From NCBI GenBank assembly GCA_028292345.1, contig JAQGMN010000198.1, forward strand, positions 1 through 5,866: a stretch of 5,866 nt of DNA. The letters run 5' to 3'. The first letter of the stretch is position 1. Each line of letters begins with the position of its first letter. Below are positions 1-5,764 of this stretch, in pieces. The notes below the pieces were generated by a model, which worked only from the letters and a program-made list of their open reading frames with translations, ran no database searches and was not told the origin of the DNA. Both the position numbers and the translations under genes were made by a program. The DNA is from Polaromonas sp. (GTDB taxonomy: Bacteria; Pseudomonadota; Gammaproteobacteria; Burkholderiales; Burkholderiaceae_C).

Positions 1-190
1 CCCGGTCCAGCGTTTCCTTGGGCATCGAGAGCTTGCGCGCCTGCTCGACCACCAGCCGCAGGCGCGCGTTGGACGCCGGGTCGGCGCCGCTGCGCGCCGC
101 GATCATGATGTCCTTGGACAGTTTTCCAAAAATCCGGCCTCTGGCGTTTGCGGCCAGGTCCTTGCCTTTTGCTTTCCATTGCGCGCCCAT
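1..190 (-). CDS. YebC/PmpR-family regulator, N-terminal part (cut by window edge)
   Basis: The minus strand reads MGAQWKAKGKDLAANARGRI and continues through FGKLSKDIMIAARSGADP and NARLRLVVEQARKLSMPKET to LDR, 63 codons before the window ends. This is the N-terminal domain of the YebC/PmpR family: small cytoplasmic proteins described either as DNA-binding regulators or as ribosome-associated factors that relieve stalling at difficult peptide motifs. The start at 190 is supported by GAGGA at 200-204, nine bases upstream. The MGAQWK opening differs from the MAGHSKW opening of classical YebC and resembles the second, YeeN-like paralogue that many Burkholderiales carry, so the symbol is left open. 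The family is usually about 240 residues long, so roughly three quarters of the gene lies outside. Family assignment is firm from sequence recognition. The exact role is not visible. Confidence 0.9.
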   Translation of the reverse strand, partial: MGAQWKAKGKDLAANARGRIFGKLSKDIMIAARSGADPASNARLRLVVEQARKLSMPKETLDR

Positions 191-199
191 GGCTGGTGT

Positions 200-204
200 T
201 CCTC
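200..204 (-). promoter_or_regulatory. Ribosome binding site of the YebC-family gene
   Basis: Read on the minus strand this is GAGGA, nine bases before the ATG at 190. It is a good Shine-Dalgarno match and fixes the start of the YebC-family reading frame. Confidence 0.6.
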
Positions 205-411
205 GATGTTGTCGCGCTGTGCGGCGACGGGGTTGTTTCAGGCTGCCCCGGCCTGCGCGCCGCCATGAGAAGGCGGGGCGCATGGCCGGGGGGAATTAGG
301 TTATACACCCAGGGATGGGGTGCCCATGGCGGCGCGGAACGGGCTGCGCCGGCAGCCGGCCGCCGGTTGCGCCAGCGGCCGCGCGGCTTTTCGGCCGGAT
401 TCGGTGCCCAA

Positions 412-463
412 TCATGCTTTTGCGCAATACGGGCCTGCACAAGCCGCTATTTTTTTAGTAGCA
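412..463 (+). repeat. Degenerate copy of a short hairpin-ended intergenic repeat (copy 1)
   Basis: The segment ends in AAGCCGCTAT, a T-run, then AGTAGCA. GCTA at 446-449 can pair with TAGC at 459-462 around a nine-base loop. The same arrangement in the same orientation recurs near the right edge (5765-5830), where it reads AAGCAGCTAT, A-rich loop, ATAGCA. I recall very similar AAGCAGCTAT...ATAGCA sequences scattered between genes in Polaromonas, Rhodoferax and relatives. That is memory, not a search. The left boundary is uncertain because only the final 25 bases or so align clearly between the two copies. It lies downstream of kinase 1, typical of such elements. Confidence 0.45.
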
Positions 464-481
464 TGACAAGGGTTCCGGTCC

Positions 482-496
482 CTGCCGGGCCGGCAG
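482..496 (-). terminator. GC-rich inverted repeat after kinase 1, possible terminator
   Basis: CTGCCGG and CCGGCAG flank a single G, which folds as a six-pair stem with a three-base loop, 10 bases beyond the kinase 1 stop codon. No T-run follows on the minus strand (the next bases are GGACCGG), so it is not a textbook intrinsic terminator. It could be a weak or Rho-assisted one, or simply a transcript-end hairpin. Confidence 0.25.
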
Positions 497-506
497 CGCC
501 CTGGGG

Positions 507-2486
507 TCAGTCCCCCGGCGCGGCCTGTGGCGGCGGGGCGGACGGACCCGCCGCGCCTCCCAGCAGGCGGTCGAGCAAGGCCACCAGCTTGTCGATATCG
601 ACCGGCTTGGTCAGGTGGTCGTGAAAGCCGGCCTGGAAACTCGCTTCGCGGTCGCTTTCCTGGCCGTAGCCCGTGATGGCGACCAGCGGCGGCGGATTCG
701 CCATCTCGGCGCGTACCCGGCGCGCGACCTCGATGCCGCTGATGCCCGGCAGGCCGATGTCGAGCAGCACCAGGTCGGGCGCATCGGCCTTGATCGCCTC
801 GACCCCGGCCAGCCCGTCATGCGCCATGCTGGGCACATAGCCCAGCGCGTCGAGCAGCATGGCCATGGTCTCGGCCGCATCGCGGTTGTCGTCGACCACC
901 AGCACGCGCCTGCCGGCGAAGGGATCGGCGCCCTTGCCGGCTGCGGACGCGGGGGCGGGGGCGGGGGCGGGCGCGGCCGGCAGCCGGACCACGAACTCGC
1001 TGCCCTCGCCATGGATGCCCTTGCTGAAGGCGCTGACCTCTCCGCCATGCAGCACCACCAGCTGCTGCACCAGGCTGAGCCCCAGGCCCAGCCCGCCCTG
1101 GGAGCGCGCCGTGTCCTGCTCGCCCTGGAAAAACAGGTCGAACACCTTGTGCAAATGCTGCGGCGGTATGCCCGGTCCGTTGTCGATCACCCGCACCTCG
1201 GTGCTGTCGGGCATGGCGGCCACGCGCACGCTGATCCGGCCGGCGGCGGGCGTGAACTTGGCGGCATTGCCGATCAGGTTGGACAGGATCTGGATGAGGC
1301 GCGCACGGTCGCCGATGACCCACGGATCGTCTGCGTTGTGGATGTCCAGCACATGCGATTTGCGGTCGATCAGCGGCTGCACCGCCTCGACCGCCTCGTG
1401 CAGCGCGTCGATGAAGCGCACCGGACGTGCTTCCAGCTGGATCTTGCCGCTGGTGATGCGGCCGACGTCGAGCAGGTCATCGACCAGCCGGTTGAGCTGC
1501 CTGAGCTGGCGGCCGATGATCTCGCGCGTGTCGCGCAGGACCTTGGAGCCGATGTTCTCCCGCTCCAGCAGCGCCACGGCGTTGGAGATGGGCGCCAGGG
1601 GATTGCGCAGTTCGTGCCCCAGCAGCGCCAGGAAGTTCGTGATCCGCCGGCCTTCGTCCTCCAGCACGGTGACCCGGCGCCGCTCGGTCAGGTCGCGCGT
1701 GACCTTGGCAAATCCCCGGTGGCGGCCGGCGGCGTCGCTCAGGGGCGTGATGACGACGCTGGCCCAGAACCGGCTGCCGTCCTTGCGGATCCGCCAGCCT
1801 TCGTCCTCGAAGCGCCCCTCCTGCAGCGCAATGCGCAGTTCCTCGTCCGGCCAGCCCGGCGCGGCCTCGGGCGGGTAGAACACCGAGAAGTGCTGGCCGA
1901 TGATTTCCGCCGCTTCATAGCCTTTGTTCTTCTGGGCGCCGGCATTCCAGCTCACGACATGGCCGCTGGGGTCGAGCATGAAGATCGCATAGTCCTTCAC
2001 CCCCTCGACCAGCAGCCGAAAGCGCTCCTCGCTCAGGCGAAGCAGTTCGTCCTGGCGCCGGCGCTCGCTCTGGTCGCGGGTGATCTTGGAAAAGCCGATC
2101 AGCTCGCCGTGCGGCCCGATGATCCGGGTGATGACGATGTTGGCCCAAAAGCGCGTGCCGTCCTTGCGCAGGCGCCAGCCTTCGTCCTCGAAGATGCCGG
2201 TTTCACGCGCCATCTTCAGCCCGTGCTCCGGCCACTGGCGGTCAAGCAGCTCCTGCGGGTAGAACACGGCAATGTGCCGGCCCACCACCTCGCCGGCTTC
2301 ATAGCCCTTCATCTTTTGCGCGCCGCGGTTCCAGCTCAGGATCACGCCGCCGGGGTCCAGCAGGAAGATGGCGTAGTCGGCAACGGACTCCACCAGCAGC
2401 CGGTAGTCGGCATCGGTCACGCGCCGGCTGTTCAGCGGCGCCAGCAGGTGATCGGATGCCATGTCGTTTTCAGGCGTGTCTGCCAT
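507..2486 (-). CDS. Soluble hybrid sensor histidine kinase, PAS-PAS-HisKA-HATPase-REC (kinase 1)
   Basis: Cytoplasmic hybrid kinase of 659 residues that should autophosphorylate on His and pass the phosphate to its own receiver. Two similar PAS domains lie at about 26-140 and 155-268; each has a DYAIF.LDP motif, SWN.GAQK.KGYEA and RKDG.RFWA. The dimerisation/phosphoacceptor domain centres on GHELRNPLAPI with His291. The ATPase domain has N-box Asn403/Asn407, G1 DNGPGI at 435-440 and G2 GGLGLGL at 464-470. A Pro-Ala linker (503-513) leads to a C-terminal receiver with acidic pair Asp532/Asp533, phosphoacceptor Asp576, Thr605 and Lys627. All catalytic residues are present. There is no signal peptide or membrane segment, so the signal is intracellular; no LOV cysteine motif or obvious haem ligand is seen. 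ATG 2486 is preferred over an in-frame TTG at 2501 because GAAAG (2499-2495) lies eight bases upstream. It is divergent from paralogous kinase 2, and no partner regulator is encoded nearby. Confidence 0.93.
   Translation of the reverse strand: MADTPENDMASDHLLAPLNSRRVTDADYRLLVESVADYAIFLLDPGGVILSWNRGAQKMKGYEAGEVVGRHIAVFYPQELLDRQWPEHGLKMARETGIFEDEGWRLRKDGTRFWANIVITRIIGPHGELIGFSKITRDQSERRRQDELLRLSEERFRLLVEGVKDYAIFMLDPSGHVVSWNAGAQKNKGYEAAEIIGQHFSVFYPPEAAPGWPDEELRIALQEGRFEDEGWRIRKDGSRFWASVVITPLSDAAGRHRGFAKVTRDLTERRRVTVLEDEGRRITNFLALLGHELRNPLAPISNAVALLERENIGSKVLRDTREIIGRQLRQLNRLVDDLLDVGRITSGKIQLEARPVRFIDALHEAVEAVQPLIDRKSHVLDIHNADDPWVIGDRARLIQILSNLIGNAAKFTPAAGRISVRVAAMPDSTEVRVIDNGPGIPPQHLHKVFDLFFQGEQDTARSQGGLGLGLSLVQQLVVLHGGEVSAFSKGIHGEGSEFVVRLPAAPAPAPAPASAAGKGADPFAGRRVLVVDDNRDAAETMAMLLDALGYVPSMAHDGLAGVEAIKADAPDLVLLDIGLPGISGIEVARRVRAEMANPPPLVAITGYGQESDREASFQAGFHDHLTKPVDIDKLVALLDRLLGGAAGPSAPPPQAAPGD
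951..974 (+). repeat. GGGGGC hexanucleotide repeat in the kinase 1 linker; G-quadruplex-type tract
   Basis: Three perfect GGGGGC units (951-968) are followed by a degenerate GGGCGC. The plus strand therefore has four runs of at least three G separated by single C bases, which meets the usual G-quadruplex pattern. The minus strand reads GCC/CCC codons and encodes the Pro-Ala-Pro-Ala linker between the ATPase domain and the receiver of kinase 1. The G-rich strand is the transcription template. A change of one unit would keep the reading frame and alter the linker by two residues. Confidence 0.8.
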
Positions 2487-2494
2487 ACGGAATT

Positions 2495-2499
2495 CTTTC
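2495..2499 (-). promoter_or_regulatory. Ribosome binding site deciding the kinase 1 start
   Basis: GAAAG on the minus strand, eight bases before ATG 2486. The alternative TTG start at 2501 would place this motif inside the gene, so the ATG is favoured. Confidence 0.5.
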
Positions 2500-2551
2500 A
2501 AAAATGCTCATCGCTGTTTGCCTGCGGGTCGAATGCCCGGGGCGGCCCTGT

Positions 2552-2566
2552 GCGCATTTCATGCGC
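2552..2566. repeat. Inverted repeat GCGCAT-TTC-ATGCGC
   Basis: A perfect six-base inverted repeat with a three-base centre, 66 bases upstream of the kinase 1 start codon. It could be an operator for a dimeric regulator or a hairpin in the kinase 1 leader. No T-run follows on either strand, so it is not a terminator. Confidence 0.4.
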
Positions 2567-2606
2567 GCCGATACGGTCCGGCCGCCATGGGGTTTACCTG
2601 CAAATT

Positions 2607-2722
2607 GTGACGGATAACGCCATCGGGCCGTGGCTTGCCATGCCGGGGCGTCCCGCGGGCAGGCCAAGGCCGGCCCGCCGCCGCGCATGAAGTGATTTCA
2701 GCGACGGATGCTTACCCGTCAC
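2607..2722. promoter_or_regulatory. Set of GTGACGG(A/G)TAA-like sites, candidate regulator-binding repeats
   Basis: GTGACGGATAAC lies at 2607-2618 on the plus strand and GTGACGGGTAAG at 2722-2711 on the minus strand, matching at 10 of 12 positions. A third, GCGACGGATGCT, lies at 2701-2712 on the plus strand, so the last two face each other and form a GACGG...CCGTC inverted repeat (2703-2707 with 2716-2720). The copies sit between the two divergent start codons, where a common regulator would act. The motif corresponds to no regulator I can name. Confidence 0.3.
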
Positions 2723-2805
2723 GCTGGCGCTTGTCTGACAGGTGCGCGCCCGCTGGCATTGCACGATAGGACTCCCGGGGCTGTCAGCGCGACGCCTCGA
2801 CATCC

Positions 2806-2810
2806 AGGAG
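2806..2810 (+). promoter_or_regulatory. Ribosome binding site deciding the kinase 2 start
   Basis: AGGAG lies seven bases before GTG 2818. It is only one base from the in-frame TTG at 2812 and 22 bases from ATG 2833, so GTG is the best-supported start. Confidence 0.65.
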
Positions 2811-2817
2811 ATTGAAC

Positions 2818-4755
2818 GTGCCAAAACCGTACATGGCAACGTCATTGCCCGAGCACCAGGTGGCAGAACTGCATCGCCTGATGAACGAAGAAATCAAGGA
2901 AGTGGCGGTGTTTTTCACCGACCCCGACGGTTTCATCACCGTCTGGAACCGTGGCGCCGAGGAAATGAAGGGTTTCACCGCCCAGGACGCGATCGGCAGC
3001 CACCTGTCCATGCTCTACACCGAAGAGCAAAAGTCAAAAAACTGGCCCCGGCACAACCTGGACGAGGCCATAAAACACGGCTTCTACAGGGAAGAAACCT
3101 GGCGCCAGCGCAAGGACGGCAGCCTGTTCTGGGCGCAGATTTCCCTGACCGCCCTGCGCGACCACGGCGGCAAGCTGATCGGCTTTTCCAAGGTCACGCT
3201 AGACCTGACCGATCACAAACGCCTGGAGAGCTGCGTCAAGGAAAGGGAAGACACCAAGCGCATCCTGCGCGCCGCCAATGCCGGCATGTGGACCTGGCGC
3301 CCCGGAACCGGGCAGGTCGAGGTCTGCGCCAATTTCATGGGCCTGCTGGGCCACCACGGTGCCCCGGTCGACATGACGCTGGCGCAGTGGCTGGGCCTGG
3401 TGGACGCCCAGGACCGGCCGCGCGTGGCCGAGAAGTTCGCCAGGGCCGAGGCGGACGGTCCCGGCTCGCCGCTGGTGGTGGAAGCACGGATGCGCAGGCA
3501 GGACGGCAGCTGCCGCTGGTTCTACATGCACGCCGACTGGTCCCGCGAGAAGGAGGGCGATCCCTTCATCCTGAGCGGCGTGAATGTCGATATCCAGGCG
3601 CTGAAGACCGCCGGTGAAGGCCTGCGCCAGGCGGTTGTCAAGCTGGAGGAAGCCGACGCCCGCAAGGACGAGTTCCTGGCCATGCTGGCGCATGAGCTGA
3701 GGAATCCGCTGGCGCCGATCCGCTCGGCCGCCGAACTGCTGAAGATTGCCGAGCTGGACCCGGCCCAGGTGCAAAAGACCAGCGAGATCATTGCCCGGCA
3801 GGCCGAGCACATGACCGGCCTGGTGGACGACCTGCTGGACGTGTCGCGGGTCAACCGGGGCCTGGTCACGCTGGAAAAAAAGCCGCTCGACATCCGTCAC
3901 ATCGTCACCGACGCGGTCGAGCAGGTCAACCCGCTGATCGAGGCCCGGCGCCAGCGCCTGGCGCTGGAGCTGTCGGCCCGCCCCGCCATGGTGGAGGGCG
4001 ACCCCAAGCGGCTGGTGCAGGTGGTGGGCAATTTGCTGAACAATGCCGCGAAATACACGCCCGAGGGCGGCCATCTCCTGCTCAAAACCGAAGTGCTGGC
4101 CGGCGAGGTCGTGCTCAGCGTGGTCGACGACGGCATCGGCATGGCGCCCGACCTGGCCGTGCGGGTGTTCGACCTGTTTGCCCAGGCCGAGCGCACGCCC
4201 GACCGTTCCTCCGGCGGGCTGGGGCTGGGGCTGGCGCTGGTCAAAAGCCTGGTCGAGCTGCACGGGGGGACGGTGAGCTGCGACAGCGAAGGCCCGGGAA
4301 AGGGCAGCCGCTTCACGGTCCAGCTGCCGCTGCTGGCGCGGCCCGGCCGCAACGCCGCGCCCGAATCCGGCGACGCGGCCTTGGCGGTGGACAAGCCGCT
4401 GCGCGTGATGATCGTGGATGACAACGTCGATGCGGCGCAGATGATGGCCATGTTCCTCCAGGCATCGGGCCACGACGTGGCGGTGGAATACGATGCGCGC
4501 CGGGCGCTGGAACGCGCCCGGGCCGAGTCCCCCGACGTTTTCCTGCTGGACATCGGCCTGCCCGACGTCAACGGCAACGAGCTGGCCCGTCTGATCCGGG
4601 CGCAGCCGCAGACCGCCCATGCGGTGCTCATCGCGGTCACCGGCTACAGCCACGAACGCGACCGCAAAACCGCGATGGAAGCGGGCTTCCAGCACTACCT
4701 GGTCAAACCCGTCGATCCGGCCAGGCTGGTAGGGCTGCTGGCCGGCATGGCCTGA
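2818..4755 (+). CDS. Soluble hybrid sensor histidine kinase, PAS-PAS-HisKA-HATPase-REC (kinase 2)
   Basis: A 645-residue cytoplasmic hybrid kinase paralogous to kinase 1. PAS 1 (about 15-135) has TVWNRGAEEMKGF and RKDGSLFWA, close to both PAS domains of kinase 1. PAS 2 (about 147-262) is different: it starts RAANAGMWTW, has RMRRQDGSCRWF and looks like the PAS_3 fold class. A short helical connector (about 263-284) leads to the phosphoacceptor motif AHELRNPLAPI with His292. The ATPase domain follows with N-box Asn405/Asn409, G1 DDGIG at 437-441 and G2 GGLGLGL at 466-472. The C-terminal receiver has Asp534/Asp535, phosphoacceptor Asp578, Thr608 and Lys630. All catalytic residues are present. 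No membrane segment or signal peptide is visible. Start GTG 2818 was chosen by the AGGAG seven bases upstream; ATG 2833 is a fallback. The signal is unknown, and no downstream regulator is encoded in the window. The stop codon lies inside a hairpin stem. Confidence 0.93.
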   Translation: MPKPYMATSLPEHQVAELHRLMNEEIKEVAVFFTDPDGFITVWNRGAEEMKGFTAQDAIGSHLSMLYTEEQKSKNWPRHNLDEAIKHGFYREETWRQRKDGSLFWAQISLTALRDHGGKLIGFSKVTLDLTDHKRLESCVKEREDTKRILRAANAGMWTWRPGTGQVEVCANFMGLLGHHGAPVDMTLAQWLGLVDAQDRPRVAEKFARAEADGPGSPLVVEARMRRQDGSCRWFYMHADWSREKEGDPFILSGVNVDIQALKTAGEGLRQAVVKLEEADARKDEFLAMLAHELRNPLAPIRSAAELLKIAELDPAQVQKTSEIIARQAEHMTGLVDDLLDVSRVNRGLVTLEKKPLDIRHIVTDAVEQVNPLIEARRQRLALELSARPAMVEGDPKRLVQVVGNLLNNAAKYTPEGGHLLLKTEVLAGEVVLSVVDDGIGMAPDLAVRVFDLFAQAERTPDRSSGGLGLGLALVKSLVELHGGTVSCDSEGPGKGSRFTVQLPLLARPGRNAAPESGDAALAVDKPLRVMIVDDNVDAAQMMAMFLQASGHDVAVEYDARRALERARAESPDVFLLDIGLPDVNGNELARLIRAQPQTAHAVLIAVTGYSHERDRKTAMEAGFQHYLVKPVDPARLVGLLAGMA

Positions 4756-4780
4756 TCGGACCCGGCGGTCTGCCGATCAG
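4752..4780 (+). terminator. Hairpin overlapping the stop codon of kinase 2, candidate terminator
   Basis: CTGATCGG (4752-4759) and CCGATCAG (4773-4780) form a perfect eight-pair stem around a 13-base loop. The stem begins at the TGA stop itself. It is followed by AATTTGTG rather than a clean T-run, so intrinsic termination is plausible but not certain. A T5 run comes later, at 4801-4805. Confidence 0.45.
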
Positions 4781-4805
4781 AATTTGTGACAAAAACAGGC
4801 TTTTT

Positions 4806-4822
4806 CGCACGCCTGGCGTGCG
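4806..4822. terminator. Convergent-gap hairpin CGCACGC-CTG-GCGTGCG, possible terminator
   Basis: A perfect seven-pair stem with a three-base loop, 37 bases past the end of the GAF-like gene and 51 bases past kinase 2. A T5 run precedes it on the plus strand. On the minus strand it is followed by AAAAAGCCTGTTTTT, so a T-run comes ten bases after the stem. Its place between convergent genes favours a role in ending transcripts. CAGGC at 4796-4800 could instead pair with GCCTG at 4811-4815, giving an alternative fold. Confidence 0.4.
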
Positions 4823-4858
4823 CGGAGTGCTATGGTTTTGACTGCCGGCGAGCGGTTG

Positions 4859-5374
4859 TCAATTGCCAAATCCGTTGAGCCGGATGAACAGCAGCCGCTT
4901 GGCGCGGCTCAAAAAATCGCGTTCCATCGGCGACGGCAGCTTCTGGGGCTTCAGGTCGAAGTGGCAAAGGCTGCCTGTGGGCTGGGTGTCGATCGGCGAC
5001 AGCGCCACGCCGTAGAACGACGTCACGACGCTGCGGTGCCCGTTTTCAATCAGGAACGGGTCCGTGGCCGAATTGGTCACGCCGAACGGTTCGTTCACCG
5101 TGATGAACCGGCTCAGGCTTTCCGACATCGCTATCGCGTTCAAGCGGGAGGCGGACTTGCCCAGCCGGTCGTAGAGGAACACGGCGCGCTGCGTCATCCC
5201 CTGGAATTTGTAGATGGCCGTGAAGCGGTGCTCGATGCGGCTGTTCAGGTATTTCAGCGCATCCATGATGCCGCCGGCATCGAGCTTGCTCTTGAGCACC
5301 GACAGGCCATGGTCCAGACCTGAAAGTGTGGAAAGCTTTAAAAATGATGGATCTGTTTCAAAATTACTCAACAT
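4859..5374 (-). CDS. Small GAF-like domain protein
   Basis: A 171-residue soluble protein that appears to be a single GAF-type sensory domain. The segment ALKYLNSRIEHRFTAIYKF (about 39-57), VFLYDR (65-70), then VVTSFYGVALSP (116-127) and GSLCHFDLKP (134-143) follow the GAF pattern of a predicted ligand pocket strand, SFYGVPL and GTLCHFD. A C-terminal helix (about 149-162) closes the domain. GAF domains bind small ligands or mediate dimerisation; no kinase, cyclase or DNA-binding part is fused here, so its output is unknown. ATG 5374 is chosen. The frame stays open upstream to a TTG at 5461, but the added residues are low-complexity and unlike the domain. The Shine-Dalgarno match is weak. The first 19 or so codons are AT-rich compared with the rest. 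It converges with kinase 2 and may act in the same signalling context, though only adjacency supports that. Family assignment is from pattern recognition alone. Confidence 0.75.
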   Translation of the reverse strand: MLSNFETDPSFLKLSTLSGLDHGLSVLKSKLDAGGIMDALKYLNSRIEHRFTAIYKFQGMTQRAVFLYDRLGKSASRLNAIAMSESLSRFITVNEPFGVTNSATDPFLIENGHRSVVTSFYGVALSPIDTQPTGSLCHFDLKPQKLPSPMERDFLSRAKRLLFIRLNGFGN

Positions 5375-5633
5375 GTGAGTATTTTCGTTATTTTGCGATT
5401 TGGAGCGTGTAGGACTGGGGCGGAAGGTCCGGGCAGCGCGGGGCTTCACCTGCAATGCCAACGCAGGCCGTTTTCACTCGTGCCGAAGTGGTGGGACCGT
5501 GTCCATGCGCGCGTTCCGGCGGCCCGGGAAACAGCCGGACAGCGCCCATGCCGACTGAACATCCAAAGGCAAAAAATTCACCAGGGATGGGGTAGAAAGG
5601 TTACCTGCATCAGGTTAGCCAGGCCATGGAAGC

Positions 5634-5655
5634 GCCGGTCGCCGGCTTGACCGGC
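5634..5655. repeat. Inverted repeat GCCGGTC...GACCGGC
   Basis: GCCGGTC at 5634-5640 pairs perfectly with GACCGGC at 5649-5655 around the loop GCCGGCTT. There is no T-run on either side. Its function is not evident; it lies in a stretch rich in small inverted repeats. Confidence 0.5.
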
Positions 5656-5687
5656 TCCGAAATCCGCTTGCGCAAGTTCCGTTCAGC

Positions 5688-5721
5688 GCAGCTTGACCGA
5701 AGCGCAGCGAAGGGACTTCGC
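5688..5721. repeat. Short repeat-rich segment, possible degenerate REP-like element
   Basis: The segment from CCGTTCAGCGCAGCTTGACC through CGAAGCGCAGCGAAGG loosely resembles the widespread proteobacterial intergenic repeat that reads CCGTTCG...GAGC.TGTCGAAG. It contains the direct repeat AGCGCAGC and ends in the hairpin GCGAAG-GGA-CTTCGC (5707-5721). The resemblance is from memory and the match is imperfect. Confidence 0.25.
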
Positions 5722-5764
5722 CAGGCGCCGTTCCTGCAGCCCATCCACCAGCAAAATCCGTCAG

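Larger units (their letters stand above)
191..506. other. Non-coding gap between the YebC-family gene and hybrid kinase 1
   Basis: No believable gene was found in these 316 bases. The frames that stay open show the Arg/Pro/Ala-rich composition of GC-rich non-coding frames and match no family I recognise. Both flanking genes run leftward, so the gap should hold the terminator of kinase 1 and the promoter of the YebC-family gene. The clearest AT-rich hexamer on the minus strand is TATAAC at 305-300, about 110 bases ahead of the YebC start. It has no good -35 partner at 16-18 bases, so no promoter is called. The right end holds a hairpin repeat (about 412-463) and an inverted repeat (482-496), listed separately. 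Confidence 0.6.
2487..2817. promoter_or_regulatory. Divergent promoter region shared by the two hybrid kinases
   Basis: These 331 bases separate the start codons of two genes transcribed away from each other, so the promoters of both must lie here. No convincing sigma70 -35/-10 pair stands out on either strand. The best-placed AT-rich spot, around 2600-2618 (AAATTGTGACGGATAAC), is isolated in GC-rich DNA. The region contains a GCGCAT inverted repeat (2552-2566) and three related GACGG(A/G)T sequences (2607-2618, 2701-2712 and inverted 2711-2722), listed separately. A shared control region suggests that the two kinases are co-regulated, which is an inference from the arrangement. No open frame in it looks like a gene. 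Confidence 0.6.

Noticed and set aside
615..2690. Very long open frame on the plus strand opposite kinase 1
   Set aside because: It is antisense to a gene with complete, recognisable domains. Its His/Gln/Ala/Arg-rich translation shows no family pattern, as expected of a GC-rich shadow frame.
2751..2766. Possible sigma54 promoter from TGGCATTGCAC
   Set aside because: The GG and GC elements do not have the required spacing for a -24/-12 promoter.
3199..4695. Long open frame on the minus strand opposite kinase 2
   Set aside because: Same reason: antisense to clear kinase, ATPase and receiver motifs, with a biased composition and no recognisable domain or start signal.
5375..5461. Longer N-terminus for the GAF-like protein from TTG 5461
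   Set aside because: The added 29 residues are Arg/Ser/Asn-rich and outside the domain, and TTG is a rare start. The ATG at 5374 fits better.
309..5593. Exact 13-base match CCAGGGATGGGGT at 309-321 and 5581-5593
   Set aside because: One 13-base match is not surprising by chance in 5.9 kb of GC-rich DNA, and the flanks do not align.
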